Assembly (NCBI GenBank): GCA_913058245.1
Contig: CAJXQJ010000012.1
Location: 53,165 to 117,164 of the forward strand
From: an uncultured Colwellia sp.
GTDB taxonomy: Bacteria; Pseudomonadota; Gammaproteobacteria; Enterobacterales; Alteromonadaceae
Direction of reading: 5' to 3'
Length of the DNA: 64,000 bases
The position numbers and the translations under genes were made by a program. Position 1 is the stretch's first letter, and every line of letters starts with the position of its first letter. Positions 10,285-22,989 of this stretch are shown piece after piece. Under the pieces are notes generated by a model that saw only the letters and a list, made by a program, of their open reading frames with translations, did not search any database and was not told the origin of the DNA.

Positions 10285-10829
10285 TGTGCCTCACCTGATA
10301 ACTTACTGTATTGCTGATGTAACTTACTTATCGCATTTCGCATTTTTGACTTTAACGTATTCAAATTACAGTCAAGTAACGCCGATATTTCATGATAATT
10401 AAGTTGCTGAAAGCGGCTTAAAATAATTATTTCTCTATGTTCGGCTGAAATATTCGCGAGGGATTGATCAAACATATCTTGTTGCTGCACAGATACCGCT
10501 TGCTCTGTTATGCAGTGCTCAGACGGTACTTCATGTTCGTCGATATCTTCATGCTCAACATTGCCTTTATTTTTTCGGTAAATATCGGCAGCAGTATTTC
10601 TGGCAATCCCATACATCCAGCTACTAAAAGTACTAGAGCCATTAAAACTGCTGCGATATGCCAATATCTTCATAAAGGTTTCTTGCACCAAGTCTTCACT
10701 TTGCGCTTGATTGTTACCCTTTTTCCGAAAATAGTTAAACAACTTAACCTTGTTGTTTTCGTACAGAATAGCGAGTTTATCTAGCTGTCCTGCCTGCACT
10801 TGCAGCATTATGTCCTTTTCATTCACCAT
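10281..10829 (-). CDS. ECF-type RNA polymerase sigma factor
   Basis: Region 2 (EDLVQETFMKILAYRSSFNGSSTFSSWMYGIARNTAADIYRK) and region 4 (HREIIILSRFQQLNYHEISALLDCNLNTLKSKMRNA). Confidence 0.93.
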   Translation of the reverse strand: MVNEKDIMLQVQAGQLDKLAILYENNKVKLFNYFRKKGNNQAQSEDLVQETFMKILAYRSSFNGSSTFSSWMYGIARNTAADIYRKNKGNVEHEDIDEHEVPSEHCITEQAVSVQQQDMFDQSLANISAEHREIIILSRFQQLNYHEISALLDCNLNTLKSKMRNAISKLHQQYSKLSGEAQ

Positions 10830-10967
10830 CGCTGATTTTGTTTCCCATCATCACCCACGTTGCTCTGGGTGAATTTGATGTTATTTACTTTTCGTTATAA
10901 TTATTAATACCTGAGATTTATTAAAAGGTTTATAAACTTTTTAATTAATTTCTTATAGCTATAAAAA

Positions 10968-10984
10968 AAGGGCTTAACGCCCTT
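10968..10984 (-). terminator. Terminator hairpin downstream of the YceI gene
   Basis: AAGGGC-ttaac-GCCCTT with A tract (T tract on minus strand). Confidence 0.7.
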
Positions 10985-11013
10985 AATTATTTTCTATCTG
11001 TAGTCTATTCGTG

Positions 11014-11574
11014 CTACTTACGAATACCTTCAATGTGTAATTCTAAATCAACTTTACCGAAATCTTTTTTAAAACCAAAATCCCCCATAGAAATTGAAGC
11101 TGTACCATTAAAGCCTGCACGGTAACCACCCCACGGATCTTTACCTTCACCAACTTTAACAGCGTCAATAACTAAAGGCTTCGTTACACCATGCATAGTA
11201 AAATCACCGCTAATAGCTAGTTTACCATTGCCTTTATCTTCTACTTTTGTACTTACAAATGTCGCTTGTGCATATTTACTAACATCTAAAAAGTCATCTG
11301 AACGTACATGTTTATCACGCTTAGCATGGTTAGAATCAAAACTTGAAGTGTCAATTATTACCGAGATTTTCGAAGCAGATACATTATCTTTATCGTATGA
11401 AAAGTTACCTGAAAATTTATTAAAGCGACCCGTTAAAACGCTAAAACCCATATGGCTCGTTTTAAAGTTAATTGATGCATGAGCACCTTTAGTATCGATA
11501 ACGTAATCTGCAGCGAATGCTGGCATTAATGCGCTTGCTGTTAGCAGGGCGCTTGCAAGAAGTAATTTCTTCAT
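11014..11574 (-). CDS. YceI family protein
   Basis: Signal peptide; YVIDTKGAHASINFKTSHMGFSVLTGRFNKFSGNF; GDFTMHGVTKPLVIDA. Confidence 0.94.
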   Translation of the reverse strand: MKKLLLASALLTASALMPAFAADYVIDTKGAHASINFKTSHMGFSVLTGRFNKFSGNFSYDKDNVSASKISVIIDTSSFDSNHAKRDKHVRSDDFLDVSKYAQATFVSTKVEDKGNGKLAISGDFTMHGVTKPLVIDAVKVGEGKDPWGGYRAGFNGTASISMGDFGFKKDFGKVDLELHIEGIRK

Positions 11575-11615
11575 TTCCTTTCCTTAATTTACTTATTATT
11601 TTTAATAAATTATGT

Positions 11616-12185
11616 TTATTTAATCATACGCATAAGCGTAGTGTCTTTATCAATAAAATGATGTTTTAAAGCAGCGAATGCATGGAGTAATGCTAGAATT
11701 AACACACCATATGCTAAGTAGTAATGTACAGTACCAGCAACATCTTCTTGGTTATCAATCGGCAACTGCAGAGCAGTAAACGTAAACCAATCAAAAATAG
11801 CGATAGCTTTGCCATCAGCGCTAGTAATTAAATATCCTGATAGTAATACAACAACTAAAGCTATATATAAAAAGAATATTGCCACTTTTGCCGCTTTCTT
11901 CTCAATATTGCTATGCGACGCTATGGTGTCAGGAGAGCCTTCTATATAGCGCCAAGCTAACCTGAAACCGGTAGCAAATAACAATAATATTCCAATACTT
12001 TCATGCCAATGTGGTGCTTGTTGATACCACTGGCTGTAGTAATCAAGATCAACCATCCAATAACCTAGGCCAAACAAACCAAAAACGGCAATGGCTGAAA
12101 GCCAATGTAACGACTTGCTAATGAGCCCGTATTGATTCTGGTTATTCTTCCATATGAGTTTATTGCGAATCATTTTCTTTCTCAA
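11616..12185 (-). CDS. Cytochrome b561 family protein
   Basis: Four TM helices, SKSLHWLSAIAVFGLFGLGYWM and HYYLAYGVLILALLHAFAALKHHFIDKDTTLMRM. Confidence 0.9.
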   Translation of the reverse strand: MRKKMIRNKLIWKNNQNQYGLISKSLHWLSAIAVFGLFGLGYWMVDLDYYSQWYQQAPHWHESIGILLLFATGFRLAWRYIEGSPDTIASHSNIEKKAAKVAIFFLYIALVVVLLSGYLITSADGKAIAIFDWFTFTALQLPIDNQEDVAGTVHYYLAYGVLILALLHAFAALKHHFIDKDTTLMRMIK

Positions 12186-12319
12186 CTGCCCGCGATTTAA
12201 AGAGTTTACCTATTCAACGGTAATAAACCTAGTCGTTTAAGCGCAAATATGCGTACTTTGTCGCAATTCATGCACTTTAAAAACCTTGCCAAAACAAGTT
12301 AGAAAACTCGAACTAGTTA

Positions 12320-12333
12320 TTGCGCTAGATCAA
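12320..12333. promoter_or_regulatory. FNR/CRP-family-like site TTGCGCTAGATCAA
   Basis: Identical 14-mer at 61250-61263; resembles TTGAT-N4-ATCAA with a degenerate left half. Confidence 0.45.
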
Positions 12334-12386
12334 CACAATGTCAAAGCAGAGGCATAAAATGAAATTAAGCCAAAGGAGAAATGCAA

Positions 12387-12698
12387 ATGAACAAAGCAAT
12401 CTTAGATAGTTTATTAGAGAAGAAAGTGGAGTTGAAACAACGCATTAACGCAATAGAAGCAGACTTTAAAAAAGGGCGTTCACAAGACTTTTCAGAACAA
12501 ACCAGTGAAAACGAAAATAATGAAGTGCTTAATGAAATTCATCACGAGGCAAAAATAGAGCTTGATCTTGTAACGCAAGCCATCAGCCGTTTTGAAAAGG
12601 ATGAATATGGACTTTGCAGCCAATGCACAGCGCCTATAAACCCTGAACGATTGCGTATATTACCTTATATCGATACCTGTATTAATTGTGCTAAATAG
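12387..12698 (+). CDS. TraR/DksA family C4 zinc-finger protein
   Basis: Coiled coil then CSQCTAPINPERLRILPYIDTCINC; RBS AAAGGAG upstream; ATG at 12387 spaced better than 12381. Confidence 0.85.
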   Translation: MNKAILDSLLEKKVELKQRINAIEADFKKGRSQDFSEQTSENENNEVLNEIHHEAKIELDLVTQAISRFEKDEYGLCSQCTAPINPERLRILPYIDTCINCAK

Positions 12699-12709
12699 GA
12701 GCAATAAAA

Positions 12710-12958
12710 ATGCTAGAGAAACACGACTTACACCATGAGTTCCCTGAGTTTGAACAAGAAATTCGTCACTTAAAAATGTCTGACGCTCATTTTTCTCGAT
12801 TATTCAAAGAGTATCACGAGTTAGATCAAGAGGTGCATCGTATTGAAGTGGGAGTTGAAACAACCTCTGATGAATACTTAGAGACAAAGAAATTAGCAAG
12901 GCTGCACCTTAAAGACGAGTTATTTAACATGCTTAAAAAAACACAAATACCAGCGTAA
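12710..12958 (+). CDS. YdcH/DUF465 family protein
   Basis: HHEFPEFEQEIRHLKMSDAHFSRLFKEYHELDQEVHRIE. Confidence 0.88.
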   Translation: MLEKHDLHHEFPEFEQEIRHLKMSDAHFSRLFKEYHELDQEVHRIEVGVETTSDEYLETKKLARLHLKDELFNMLKKTQIPA

Positions 12959-12973
12959 CACACGAAATTAGGC

Positions 12974-13012
12974 AATAAAAAAGCGACTATTTACCGAAGT
13001 AAAAGTCGCTTT
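12974..13012. repeat. 39-bp direct repeat copy A (terminator hairpin)
   Basis: aataaaaaagcgactatttaccgaagtaaaagtcgcttt, identical to 15614-15652. Confidence 0.9.
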
Positions 13013-13031
13013 ATTACCATAGATAGCCAAA

Positions 13032-15503
13032 TTAATGAATAGAATCTTGGGGTGACATTTTTGTTTTAATATCGACAGAGTTCGTTGTGGCTGCAGCACC
13101 TAAATCCAATGTATTTTGCCATGCTTTTTGCCAACGACTTAAATCATCTTGTTTGATAATTTGTACACGCGGACGAATAAACTGACCAATCTCATTGTTA
13201 TCGATTACGCCATCATCATTAACATCATAGCCGCGTATTGATTGCTCAAGCACCATGGTATAGCCATTTTCATTTGTGGATATTACTTGCCATGTTCTGT
13301 GGGCAGATACATTATCAAGCTTAAGCGTTAAGTTAATAAGATTATTGTCCTTACTCCATTTCCATCGTTCATCGCCTAAGTGAAAATGGTCGAACTGATG
13401 ATCTCTAATTCCTTCACCTGCATAAAAGCCCTGTATTCCTCGTTTTAGATCACCATTATCAGAAAATTGATAACCATAAGTGTAGTCCAATTTTAATTTT
13501 TCCCCTTGCCAAGCATCAGATAAACTGCCATTTAAGTAAGCTAATTGAACTTTAGGTAATTCCGTTGAAATATTATCGGCAAATTGTGTTTGGTCACCAT
13601 TCAATTTCGCTATTTGCCTAGCATGGGCATATTCAAGCTTGCCATTGAGCCATTTTTCTACGATTGCTAAGTAAGCATTAGAAGAACTTTGAATAGGTTT
13701 AATCCTATAATTCTCATTGCCGTTAGTTAGCGATAGAACACCATCTGTCAAGCTAGTACTATATTCCTTTTCATCAGCAATGGCTGAAGCCGAAGATGGA
13801 CTTAATGCGGTTATAGTTGCGAATGGAGCCGTTGATTGTTCAAAGTTATTCAAATAATTTTTAAAATTACCATCAAAATAGAACAACCATTTACCAGATA
13901 ATTCGTTTAATAACTTATTTTTCCATAACTTTTCCGGGTTATGAATTAGGGAACCATTAGAGTTGTTAGTAAAAATTTCTGATTTGGCAATGTCAACACT
14001 CCAATCTAGTCCTGTAGGCATATCAAATTGATAGTAACTTTTGGTTTCAATTGCCACTTGATAGTTAATATCATTGCTACTAATCAGCGTATAATCAATG
14101 TATTCATCGTAAATCATAATATCGACATTTACGCCATTTGCTAGCTTCCCCTCAGCTAAAGCCATCACCAGTTCATCTTCTAAGCTTTGAGAGAATCCAA
14201 ATTGCTCTACTAACGAATCAAATACTGAAGAGTGTATTGTTATGTAATCTCTCCTATACTCATTAGTTTTCAACCTTAATTTGCCATCAACAATTGAACG
14301 TGTATAAACAATCTCTGGATTATCAGCAAATGAGTTGGCATCGTAAAAGACGGTGTAATCATTATCGGAAAACACAAAAGCATCGCCTGTATACGGTAAC
14401 CATCCTTCCTTCGTTGCAGGTAATTTTATCATGGTTTTACTAGTAAACATTTCTGCGGTAAATTGCTCAACAACATCAGGATCTGCGACGGTTTCATTAA
14501 TGGCAACAGATAGCGCCTCACTATACGCAGCAGTAGGCTGTCCACTTTCATCGAGTAAATTATTCTCTGTTAAATAACTATTGATAGCATCATAAGTATT
14601 TAATGGCTCATTATTATTCTCTGTTAAAAGCGATAAAGTTGTTTCGCCATTAGGGATATCAAAGTCATCGTTATCAACTAAAAGTTTGATGAAACCTGCG
14701 GTAGACATGAGTTCATTGCTATCAAGGCCGCCAGCAAGTTGTTTAAATTCAGCCATAGAGGTAACAGCTTCATTGTCATTTCTATCAGCCGTTAATAAGT
14801 AGCTTGCTGTAGTTACATGCGTAACGTTAAGTCTATTGCCGTCAATCTCTAAGTCTCTATTGTCGTTTACAAGGGGTAGTAAATTTGTTGTCTCATCAAT
14901 AACGGCTATCAACTCTACACCTTGTTGACTATTAGCTTCACTACCCACTGCTGAAATAACAACTAGCTGGGGTGCCATAGAGTTAATCGTTAAAGCTAAC
15001 GTATAATTACCTTCATTGTCAGCTGTAGCTGTAAACACTTCATTACCAAGCGTAGTAGTAACTTCAGCATCAGCAACAGGGGAATCTGTAACTTTGCCAT
15101 GAATATTTAACGTATGGTTAACCGTAACTTCTACAGTTGCCGTTGCCGTTAATTCACCATCAGAGAGCTCATATTCCAACGAATCTTTTAATGCTACATC
15201 CTTATTCGGAGTGTAGACTAATGTGTTGTTAACGATTGCAACACTACCCATGGTTGGCATTGATACAATTTTTGAAATTGAAAGTTCGTTATTTTCAGCA
15301 TCAGTATCATTACTTAAAACATCAATAACAACAGCTTGATTATTTTGTGCAAGTCCAACATCATTATTTGCGGTAGGTGCTGTATTTACCGGAGGAGGTG
15401 TTGGTGTAGGAGCTGGTGTAGTTGATTGATTGCTAGAACCGCCGCCACATGCTGACAAAGCAACGATAGCGAGTATTGAAATTATTCTTTTCACTTTTAT
15501 CAT
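13032..15503 (-). CDS. Large secreted lipoprotein with N-terminal Ig/cadherin-like domain
   Basis: Lipobox LSACGGGSS, Pro/Thr linker, Ig-like NTAPTANNDVGLAQNNQAVVIDVLSNDTDAENNEL, EF-hand-like DVNDDGVIDNNE. Confidence 0.75.
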   Translation of the reverse strand: MIKVKRIISILAIVALSACGGGSSNQSTTPAPTPTPPPVNTAPTANNDVGLAQNNQAVVIDVLSNDTDAENNELSISKIVSMPTMGSVAIVNNTLVYTPNKDVALKDSLEYELSDGELTATATVEVTVNHTLNIHGKVTDSPVADAEVTTTLGNEVFTATADNEGNYTLALTINSMAPQLVVISAVGSEANSQQGVELIAVIDETTNLLPLVNDNRDLEIDGNRLNVTHVTTASYLLTADRNDNEAVTSMAEFKQLAGGLDSNELMSTAGFIKLLVDNDDFDIPNGETTLSLLTENNNEPLNTYDAINSYLTENNLLDESGQPTAAYSEALSVAINETVADPDVVEQFTAEMFTSKTMIKLPATKEGWLPYTGDAFVFSDNDYTVFYDANSFADNPEIVYTRSIVDGKLRLKTNEYRRDYITIHSSVFDSLVEQFGFSQSLEDELVMALAEGKLANGVNVDIMIYDEYIDYTLISSNDINYQVAIETKSYYQFDMPTGLDWSVDIAKSEIFTNNSNGSLIHNPEKLWKNKLLNELSGKWLFYFDGNFKNYLNNFEQSTAPFATITALSPSSASAIADEKEYSTSLTDGVLSLTNGNENYRIKPIQSSSNAYLAIVEKWLNGKLEYAHARQIAKLNGDQTQFADNISTELPKVQLAYLNGSLSDAWQGEKLKLDYTYGYQFSDNGDLKRGIQGFYAGEGIRDHQFDHFHLGDERWKWSKDNNLINLTLKLDNVSAHRTWQVISTNENGYTMVLEQSIRGYDVNDDGVIDNNEIGQFIRPRVQIIKQDDLSRWQKAWQNTLDLGAAATTNSVDIKTKMSPQDSIH

Positions 15504-15613
15504 CCATTATTTTTATTTTTAATGGAAGTCCAGATTTAACGTTTGCTATTGAATTCCATCTCTTTTTATAAGCGACAGCATTATTAACATTTTTATTACA
15601 TTATTCAAGCAGA

Positions 15614-15652
15614 AATAAAAAAGCGACTATTTACCGAAGTAAAAGTCGCTTT
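15614..15652. repeat. 39-bp direct repeat copy B (terminator hairpin, downstream of atpC)
   Basis: Identical to 12974-13012; followed by T7 run. Confidence 0.9.
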
Positions 15653-15691
15653 TTTTGTCACTAAAACTTAGTGTAATTTCTATATAGCTTG

Positions 15692-16111
15692 TTACTTTTT
15701 GCTTGTCGCTTGAATAACACGTAATTGTGCAACAGCACGTGCTAATTCAGCAGCAGCTTCAGCATAATCAACACCGTCGCCGTGAGCGTTTAACTTCTCT
15801 TCAGCACGTTGTTTAGCTTCTTCAGCAGCTTGTTCATCCAAATCACCGCCACGTACTGCGATATCCGCTAGTACAGTTACGTTATTTGGCTGAACTTCAA
15901 GCATACCGCCAGAAAGGTAGATAACTTCTTCTACGCCACCTTTCTTAACGATTCTAGCCATACCAGGTTTTAGTGAGGTCAGCAAAGGTGCGTGACCAGG
16001 CATAATACCTAATTCACCTTCGCTACCTGTGATCTGTAATGATTCAATGCTACCAGAAAATAACTCTTCTTCAGCACTTACTACATTAAGATTTACAGAA
16101 AGTATTGCCAT
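15692..16111 (-). CDS. atpC: ATP synthase F1 epsilon subunit
   Basis: 139 aa; [27 protein letters not shown]; operon position. Confidence 0.98.
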   Translation of the reverse strand: MAILSVNLNVVSAEEELFSGSIESLQITGSEGELGIMPGHAPLLTSLKPGMARIVKKGGVEEVIYLSGGMLEVQPNNVTVLADIAVRGGDLDEQAAEEAKQRAEEKLNAHGDGVDYAEAAAELARAVAQLRVIQATSKK

Positions 16112-16166
16112 GTTGACCTCCTAATTGGCGACTGTCTACTTAAAAGCAGTTAGCCGCCAGCCTTCA

Positions 16167-17579
<1,413 letters not shown>

Positions 17580-17609
17580 TTACTAATAAAATAAATCAAG
17601 AACCTTTGC

Positions 17610-18470
17610 TTATACCGCTGCTGCGCCGGCACAAATCTCACTCAACTCTTGAGTAATACTTGCTTGACGAGCTTTGTTATATACCAATTGTAAATCATCG
17701 ATTAAGTCGCCAGCATTATCAGTTGCAGCTTTCATTGCAACCATACGAGCGGCTTGTTCACATGCGAGATTTTCAACTACACCTTGATATACTTGCGACT
17801 CTGTATAACGAACTAATAATTGATCAAGCAATGCTTGAGCATCAGGTTCGTATATAAAGTCCCAGCGATGCTTAATAGCGTCATCATCTGACTTAGGCAA
17901 AGGTAAAAGTTGATCAATCGTTGGCTGTTGCGTCATTGTGTTAACAAATTTGTTGTACACAATAAACAATCTATCAATCTCGCCATTATCATAGGCGTTT
18001 AACATAACACGTACACTACCAATTAAATCGGTAAGTGACGGATTATCACCTAAACCTGAAACTTGTGAGACGACTTTAGCACCCATATTGTTAAAAAATG
18101 CTGTGGCTTTAGAGCCAACTACAGCAAATTCAACTTCGGCGCCCGCTGCTTGCTGTTTACCAGCATCAGCAAGTACTTGCTTAAATAAGTTAATATTTAA
18201 GCCGCCACACAAACCACGGTCTGTTGAGACAACGATATAGCCTACACGCTTAGCTTCACGTTCTTCCATATAAGGATGACGATATTCTAAATTACCAAGC
18301 GCGATGTGACCGATCACATTTCGCATATTTTCAGCGTATGGACGAGAAGCAGCCATGCTATCTTGCGCTCTGCGCATTTTACTAGCTGCAACCATTTCCA
18401 TCGCGCTGGTGATTTTCTGTGTATTTTGTACACTTCCAATCTTTGATTTAATCTCTTTACCACCAGCCAT
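17610..18470 (-). CDS. atpG: ATP synthase F1 gamma subunit
   Basis: [36 protein letters not shown]. Confidence 0.99.
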   Translation of the reverse strand: MAGGKEIKSKIGSVQNTQKITSAMEMVAASKMRRAQDSMAASRPYAENMRNVIGHIALGNLEYRHPYMEEREAKRVGYIVVSTDRGLCGGLNINLFKQVLADAGKQQAAGAEVEFAVVGSKATAFFNNMGAKVVSQVSGLGDNPSLTDLIGSVRVMLNAYDNGEIDRLFIVYNKFVNTMTQQPTIDQLLPLPKSDDDAIKHRWDFIYEPDAQALLDQLLVRYTESQVYQGVVENLACEQAARMVAMKAATDNAGDLIDDLQLVYNKARQASITQELSEICAGAAAV

Positions 18471-18498
18471 GACTATTCTCCGCGAAAAGGTTAACTAA

Positions 18499-20040
18499 TT
18501 ACCAAGTTTGGGTAGCTTTGAAAGCTTCAATCGCTTTCGCTAAACCAGACTCGATATCTTTGTTATAGTCGCCTTTTTCGTTGATAGTAGCCATCAACTC
18601 AGCGTGTTCATTGTTTACGTATGAACGTAATGCTTCTTCAAAATCAACAACTTTGTTGATTTCAACATCGTTTAAAAAGCCTTTTTCTGCGGCAAATAAC
18701 GATACTGCTGTTTCAGCAATTGACAATGGGCTGTACTGTTTTTGCTTCATCAATTCAGTTACACGTTGACCATGCTCTAATTGAGCACGAGTAGCATCGT
18801 CTAAGTCTGAAGCGAATTGAGCAAAGGCTGCAAGCTCGGCGTACTGTGCAAGTGCTAAACGAATACCACCACCAAGTTTCTTGATGATTTTAGTCTGAGC
18901 AGCACCACCAACACGTGATACAGAAATACCAGCGTTAACAGCAGGACGAATACCTGAGTTAAATAGGTTAGATTCTAAGAAGATCTGACCATCGGTAATT
19001 GAGATTACGTTAGTTGGAACAAATGCAGATACGTCACCAGCTTGAGTTTCAATAATTGGTAAGGCAGTTAATGAACCTGTTTTACCTTTAACTTCACCGT
19101 TAGTGAACTTTTCAACGTATGCTTCGTTTACACGAGCAGCACGTTCTAGTAAACGACTGTGAAGATAGAAAACGTCACCTGGGTATGCTTCACGACCTGG
19201 CGGACGACGTAAAAGCAATGAGATTTGACGGTAAGCAACTGCTTGCTTAGACAAATCATCATATACGATTAGTGCATCTTCACCGCGATCACGGAAGTAT
19301 TCACCCATAGTACAACCAGAGTAAGCTGATAAGTACTGTAGTGCAGCAGCTTCAGAAGCAGAAGCAACAACAACGATAGTATTATCTAACGCGCCGTGCT
19401 CTTCTAATGAACGAACTAAGTTCGCAACAGTAGAAGCTTTCTGACCGATTGCTACATATACACACTTAATACCAGTGTTTTTCTGGTTAATAATTGCATC
19501 TAGTGCGATCGCTGATTTACCGATTTGGCGGTCACCAATGATAAGTTCACGTTGACCACGACCGATTGGAATCATAGAGTCAATTGATTTGATACCAGTT
19601 TGTACTGGTTCATCAACTGATTTACGATCGATAACACCAGGTGCTACTACTTCAACAGGAGCGAAACCATCGTTGTCGATAGGTCCTTTTCCGTCAATAG
19701 GCTCACCTAGAGTGTTTACAACACGACCTAAAAGGCCACGTCCTACTGGTACTTCCAAAATACGGCCAGTACCTTTAACTTTTACGCCTTCAGCTAGATC
19801 CGCATAAGGACCCATTACTACCGCACCTACCGAATCACGGTCTAGGTTCAACGCGATAGCGAAGCGATTGCCAGGAAGTTCGATCATTTCACCTTGCATT
19901 ACATCGGCAAGGCCATGGATACGAATGATACCGTCTGTTACAGAAACGATAGTACCTTCGTTACGAGCTTCACTAACTACGTCAAACTGTTCAATACGAT
20001 TTTTGATCAGTTCAGCGATTTCAGTGGAATTCAGTTGCAT
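18499..20040 (-). CDS. atpA: ATP synthase F1 alpha subunit
   Basis: [18 protein letters not shown]; 513 aa. Confidence 0.99.
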   Translation of the reverse strand: MQLNSTEIAELIKNRIEQFDVVSEARNEGTIVSVTDGIIRIHGLADVMQGEMIELPGNRFAIALNLDRDSVGAVVMGPYADLAEGVKVKGTGRILEVPVGRGLLGRVVNTLGEPIDGKGPIDNDGFAPVEVVAPGVIDRKSVDEPVQTGIKSIDSMIPIGRGQRELIIGDRQIGKSAIALDAIINQKNTGIKCVYVAIGQKASTVANLVRSLEEHGALDNTIVVVASASEAAALQYLSAYSGCTMGEYFRDRGEDALIVYDDLSKQAVAYRQISLLLRRPPGREAYPGDVFYLHSRLLERAARVNEAYVEKFTNGEVKGKTGSLTALPIIETQAGDVSAFVPTNVISITDGQIFLESNLFNSGIRPAVNAGISVSRVGGAAQTKIIKKLGGGIRLALAQYAELAAFAQFASDLDDATRAQLEHGQRVTELMKQKQYSPLSIAETAVSLFAAEKGFLNDVEINKVVDFEEALRSYVNNEHAELMATINEKGDYNKDIESGLAKAIEAFKATQTW

Positions 20041-20053
20041 GCTCTGTTCCCCG

Positions 20054-20587
20054 TTAAGATTGCATTGTTGTTGCTAAGCGGTTCAATTTACCTCGTACTG
20101 AACCATCTATTACCATGTCACCAGCTTTAATTAATAAGCCAGAAACTACGTTTGCGTCTACAACACAATTGAGCTTTACTTTTCGAGCCAAACGCTTTTC
20201 AAGCGCGGCGCTTAATGTAGTTACTTGTTCTGCTGCTAATTCAACAGCAGACGTTACATCCACGTTAATTTCTTTTTCATATTCAGCTTTTAATTCGCTA
20301 AATTGAGAAAGAACTTGTGGTAGCACCAACAAACGTTGATTTTCAGCCATCACCTTAATTAGGTTTTGGGCATTGCCATTGAGTTGGTCGTCACAAACTT
20401 TTAAGAAAAGTTCTGTGGCTTGCTCAACTGACGCACCACCTGATAGGTAGCTAGTCATAGTTTCATTTTCAGAAACTTCAGCGGCAAATACTAACATTGA
20501 TAACCAGTTATCAACGGCATTTGCTTCAATAGCAAAATCAAACGCTGCTTTAGCGTAGGGACGAGCGACGGTTGTCAATTCAGACAT
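20054..20587 (-). CDS. atpH: ATP synthase F1 delta subunit
   Basis: 177 aa; [14 protein letters not shown]; operon position. Confidence 0.98.
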   Translation of the reverse strand: MSELTTVARPYAKAAFDFAIEANAVDNWLSMLVFAAEVSENETMTSYLSGGASVEQATELFLKVCDDQLNGNAQNLIKVMAENQRLLVLPQVLSQFSELKAEYEKEINVDVTSAVELAAEQVTTLSAALEKRLARKVKLNCVVDANVVSGLLIKAGDMVIDGSVRGKLNRLATTMQS

Positions 20588-20601
20588 AGCTCTATTCCCT
20601 C

Positions 20602-21072
20602 TTAAAGTTCAGCTACAAGTTTATCTAAGATATCGCTGTGTGCAGCGGCATCAATTGAACGCTCGAGAATTTTCTCAGCACCAGCTACTGCAAGAACCGC
20701 TACTTGTTGGCGTAGTTCTTCTTTCGCTTGGTTACGTTCCGTTTCTATTTCTGCATGGCCTGAGGCTAAGATTTTTTCTTTCTCAGCTTGAGCTTTAGCA
20801 GCAGCTTCTTCAACTATTTGCGTTTCACGCTTTTTAGCAGCTTCTACAATTTCAGCTGCTTGCGCTTTTGCATCTTTAAGTTGAGCCGTGGCTTTTTCTT
20901 GAGCAAGCTCAAGATCTTTAGCAGCACGGTCGGAAGCAGCAAGTCCATCAGCAATAGTTGCTTGACGAGCTTCGATAGCACCAATAATTGGTGGCCATAC
21001 GTACTTCATACAAAATATTACAAATACGACAAATGCGATCATTTCACCGATAAAAGTGGCATTAACGTTCAT
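20602..21072 (-). CDS. atpF: ATP synthase F0 b subunit
   Basis: N-terminal TM then long charged helix; 156 aa. Confidence 0.98.
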   Translation of the reverse strand: MNVNATFIGEMIAFVVFVIFCMKYVWPPIIGAIEARQATIADGLAASDRAAKDLELAQEKATAQLKDAKAQAAEIVEAAKKRETQIVEEAAAKAQAEKEKILASGHAEIETERNQAKEELRQQVAVLAVAGAEKILERSIDAAAHSDILDKLVAEL

Positions 21073-21122
21073 TTGTGTACCTCCTATTAAATATTACAGT
21101 TAAAAAAGACTTAATTACTTAA

Positions 21123-21371
<249 letters not shown>

Positions 21372-21468
21372 TTATTTAAAGTAAAGTTTAAAGTTAAAAT
21401 TTTTCTTCGGGCTTCCTGCCCTAAACCCTTCGGGCCGGCTTATGCCGTACTAACTTAATCCCGAAAAG

Positions 21469-22263
<795 letters not shown>

Positions 22264-22270
22264 TTAAATT

Positions 22271-22663
22271 TCAATGTTTCAAAAAAAAGGGGGTTACTAA
22301 TGGCAATGCCACTACTAAACAAAAACTGCTGAAAAAAGCTAATGGCTCTATCGCTAAAAATTTGAAGGCTAGCGCAAACAAAACGGCCGTTAATACTAAT
22401 TTCATTTTTACGCCACTGTAAAAGGAATCTAAAACCTTTCTAGAGGCTCTTGCTCCAGCATATTTAAATGCTTTATGAGCAAAGACAAAATTAGGGATTA
22501 TACTTATCGCTCCACCCGCTAATACTGAGTATGCGAAAGATAATCCCCAAATAAAATATGTTGCTACACTGCAAGCTAAAACGAATATTATTGCGACCAA
22601 AATTTGCATAAAAGCAAACTTTCTTCCTGGTTTAGCTAACTCATTGTGAATGTATAAACTCAC
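22271..22663 (-). CDS. atpI: ATP synthase subunit I
   Basis: 130 aa hydrophobic protein heading the atp operon. Confidence 0.92.
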   Translation of the reverse strand: MSLYIHNELAKPGRKFAFMQILVAIIFVLACSVATYFIWGLSFAYSVLAGGAISIIPNFVFAHKAFKYAGARASRKVLDSFYSGVKMKLVLTAVLFALAFKFLAIEPLAFFSSFCLVVALPLVTPFFLKH

Positions 22664-22989
22664 CAGAAACTCCGTACGATAAATTTCGTAATCCTTACAG
22701 TTTTTTAAAGATGAAATTTACTCTTTAAAAAGCCGACGCAAGTATACTGAATTACAGCGCTAATGCAACAAAAGAGGGCGCTCATTGCCCAGATAATGTG
22801 CGAAATGTAACGGTAAACGAACAAAATACGACTAATGTATAATCGATTGTGAAAACTTTCGCTTTTTATCACTTAGATGGGAAAAGATAAGGCTGATATT
22901 TTGAAAATCATTTGAATGTGTAAGCTAAAATACATTAGGCAACGACAATAGTTACATTACCTAATGATATTCGACATTTTATTGCCTAT

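Noticed and set aside
10464-10784. 106-aa ORF antisense to the ECF sigma factor
   Set aside because: No domain; sense-strand sigma factor is unambiguous
19589-20130. Overlapping plus-strand ORFs antisense to atpA/atpH
   Set aside because: Low-complexity shadow ORFs on the strand opposite highly conserved genes
22928-22964. CATTAGG...CCTAATG inverted repeat downstream of parB
   Set aside because: Seven-bp arms around a ~20-nt loop without a U-tract; could be a weak terminator but not distinctive
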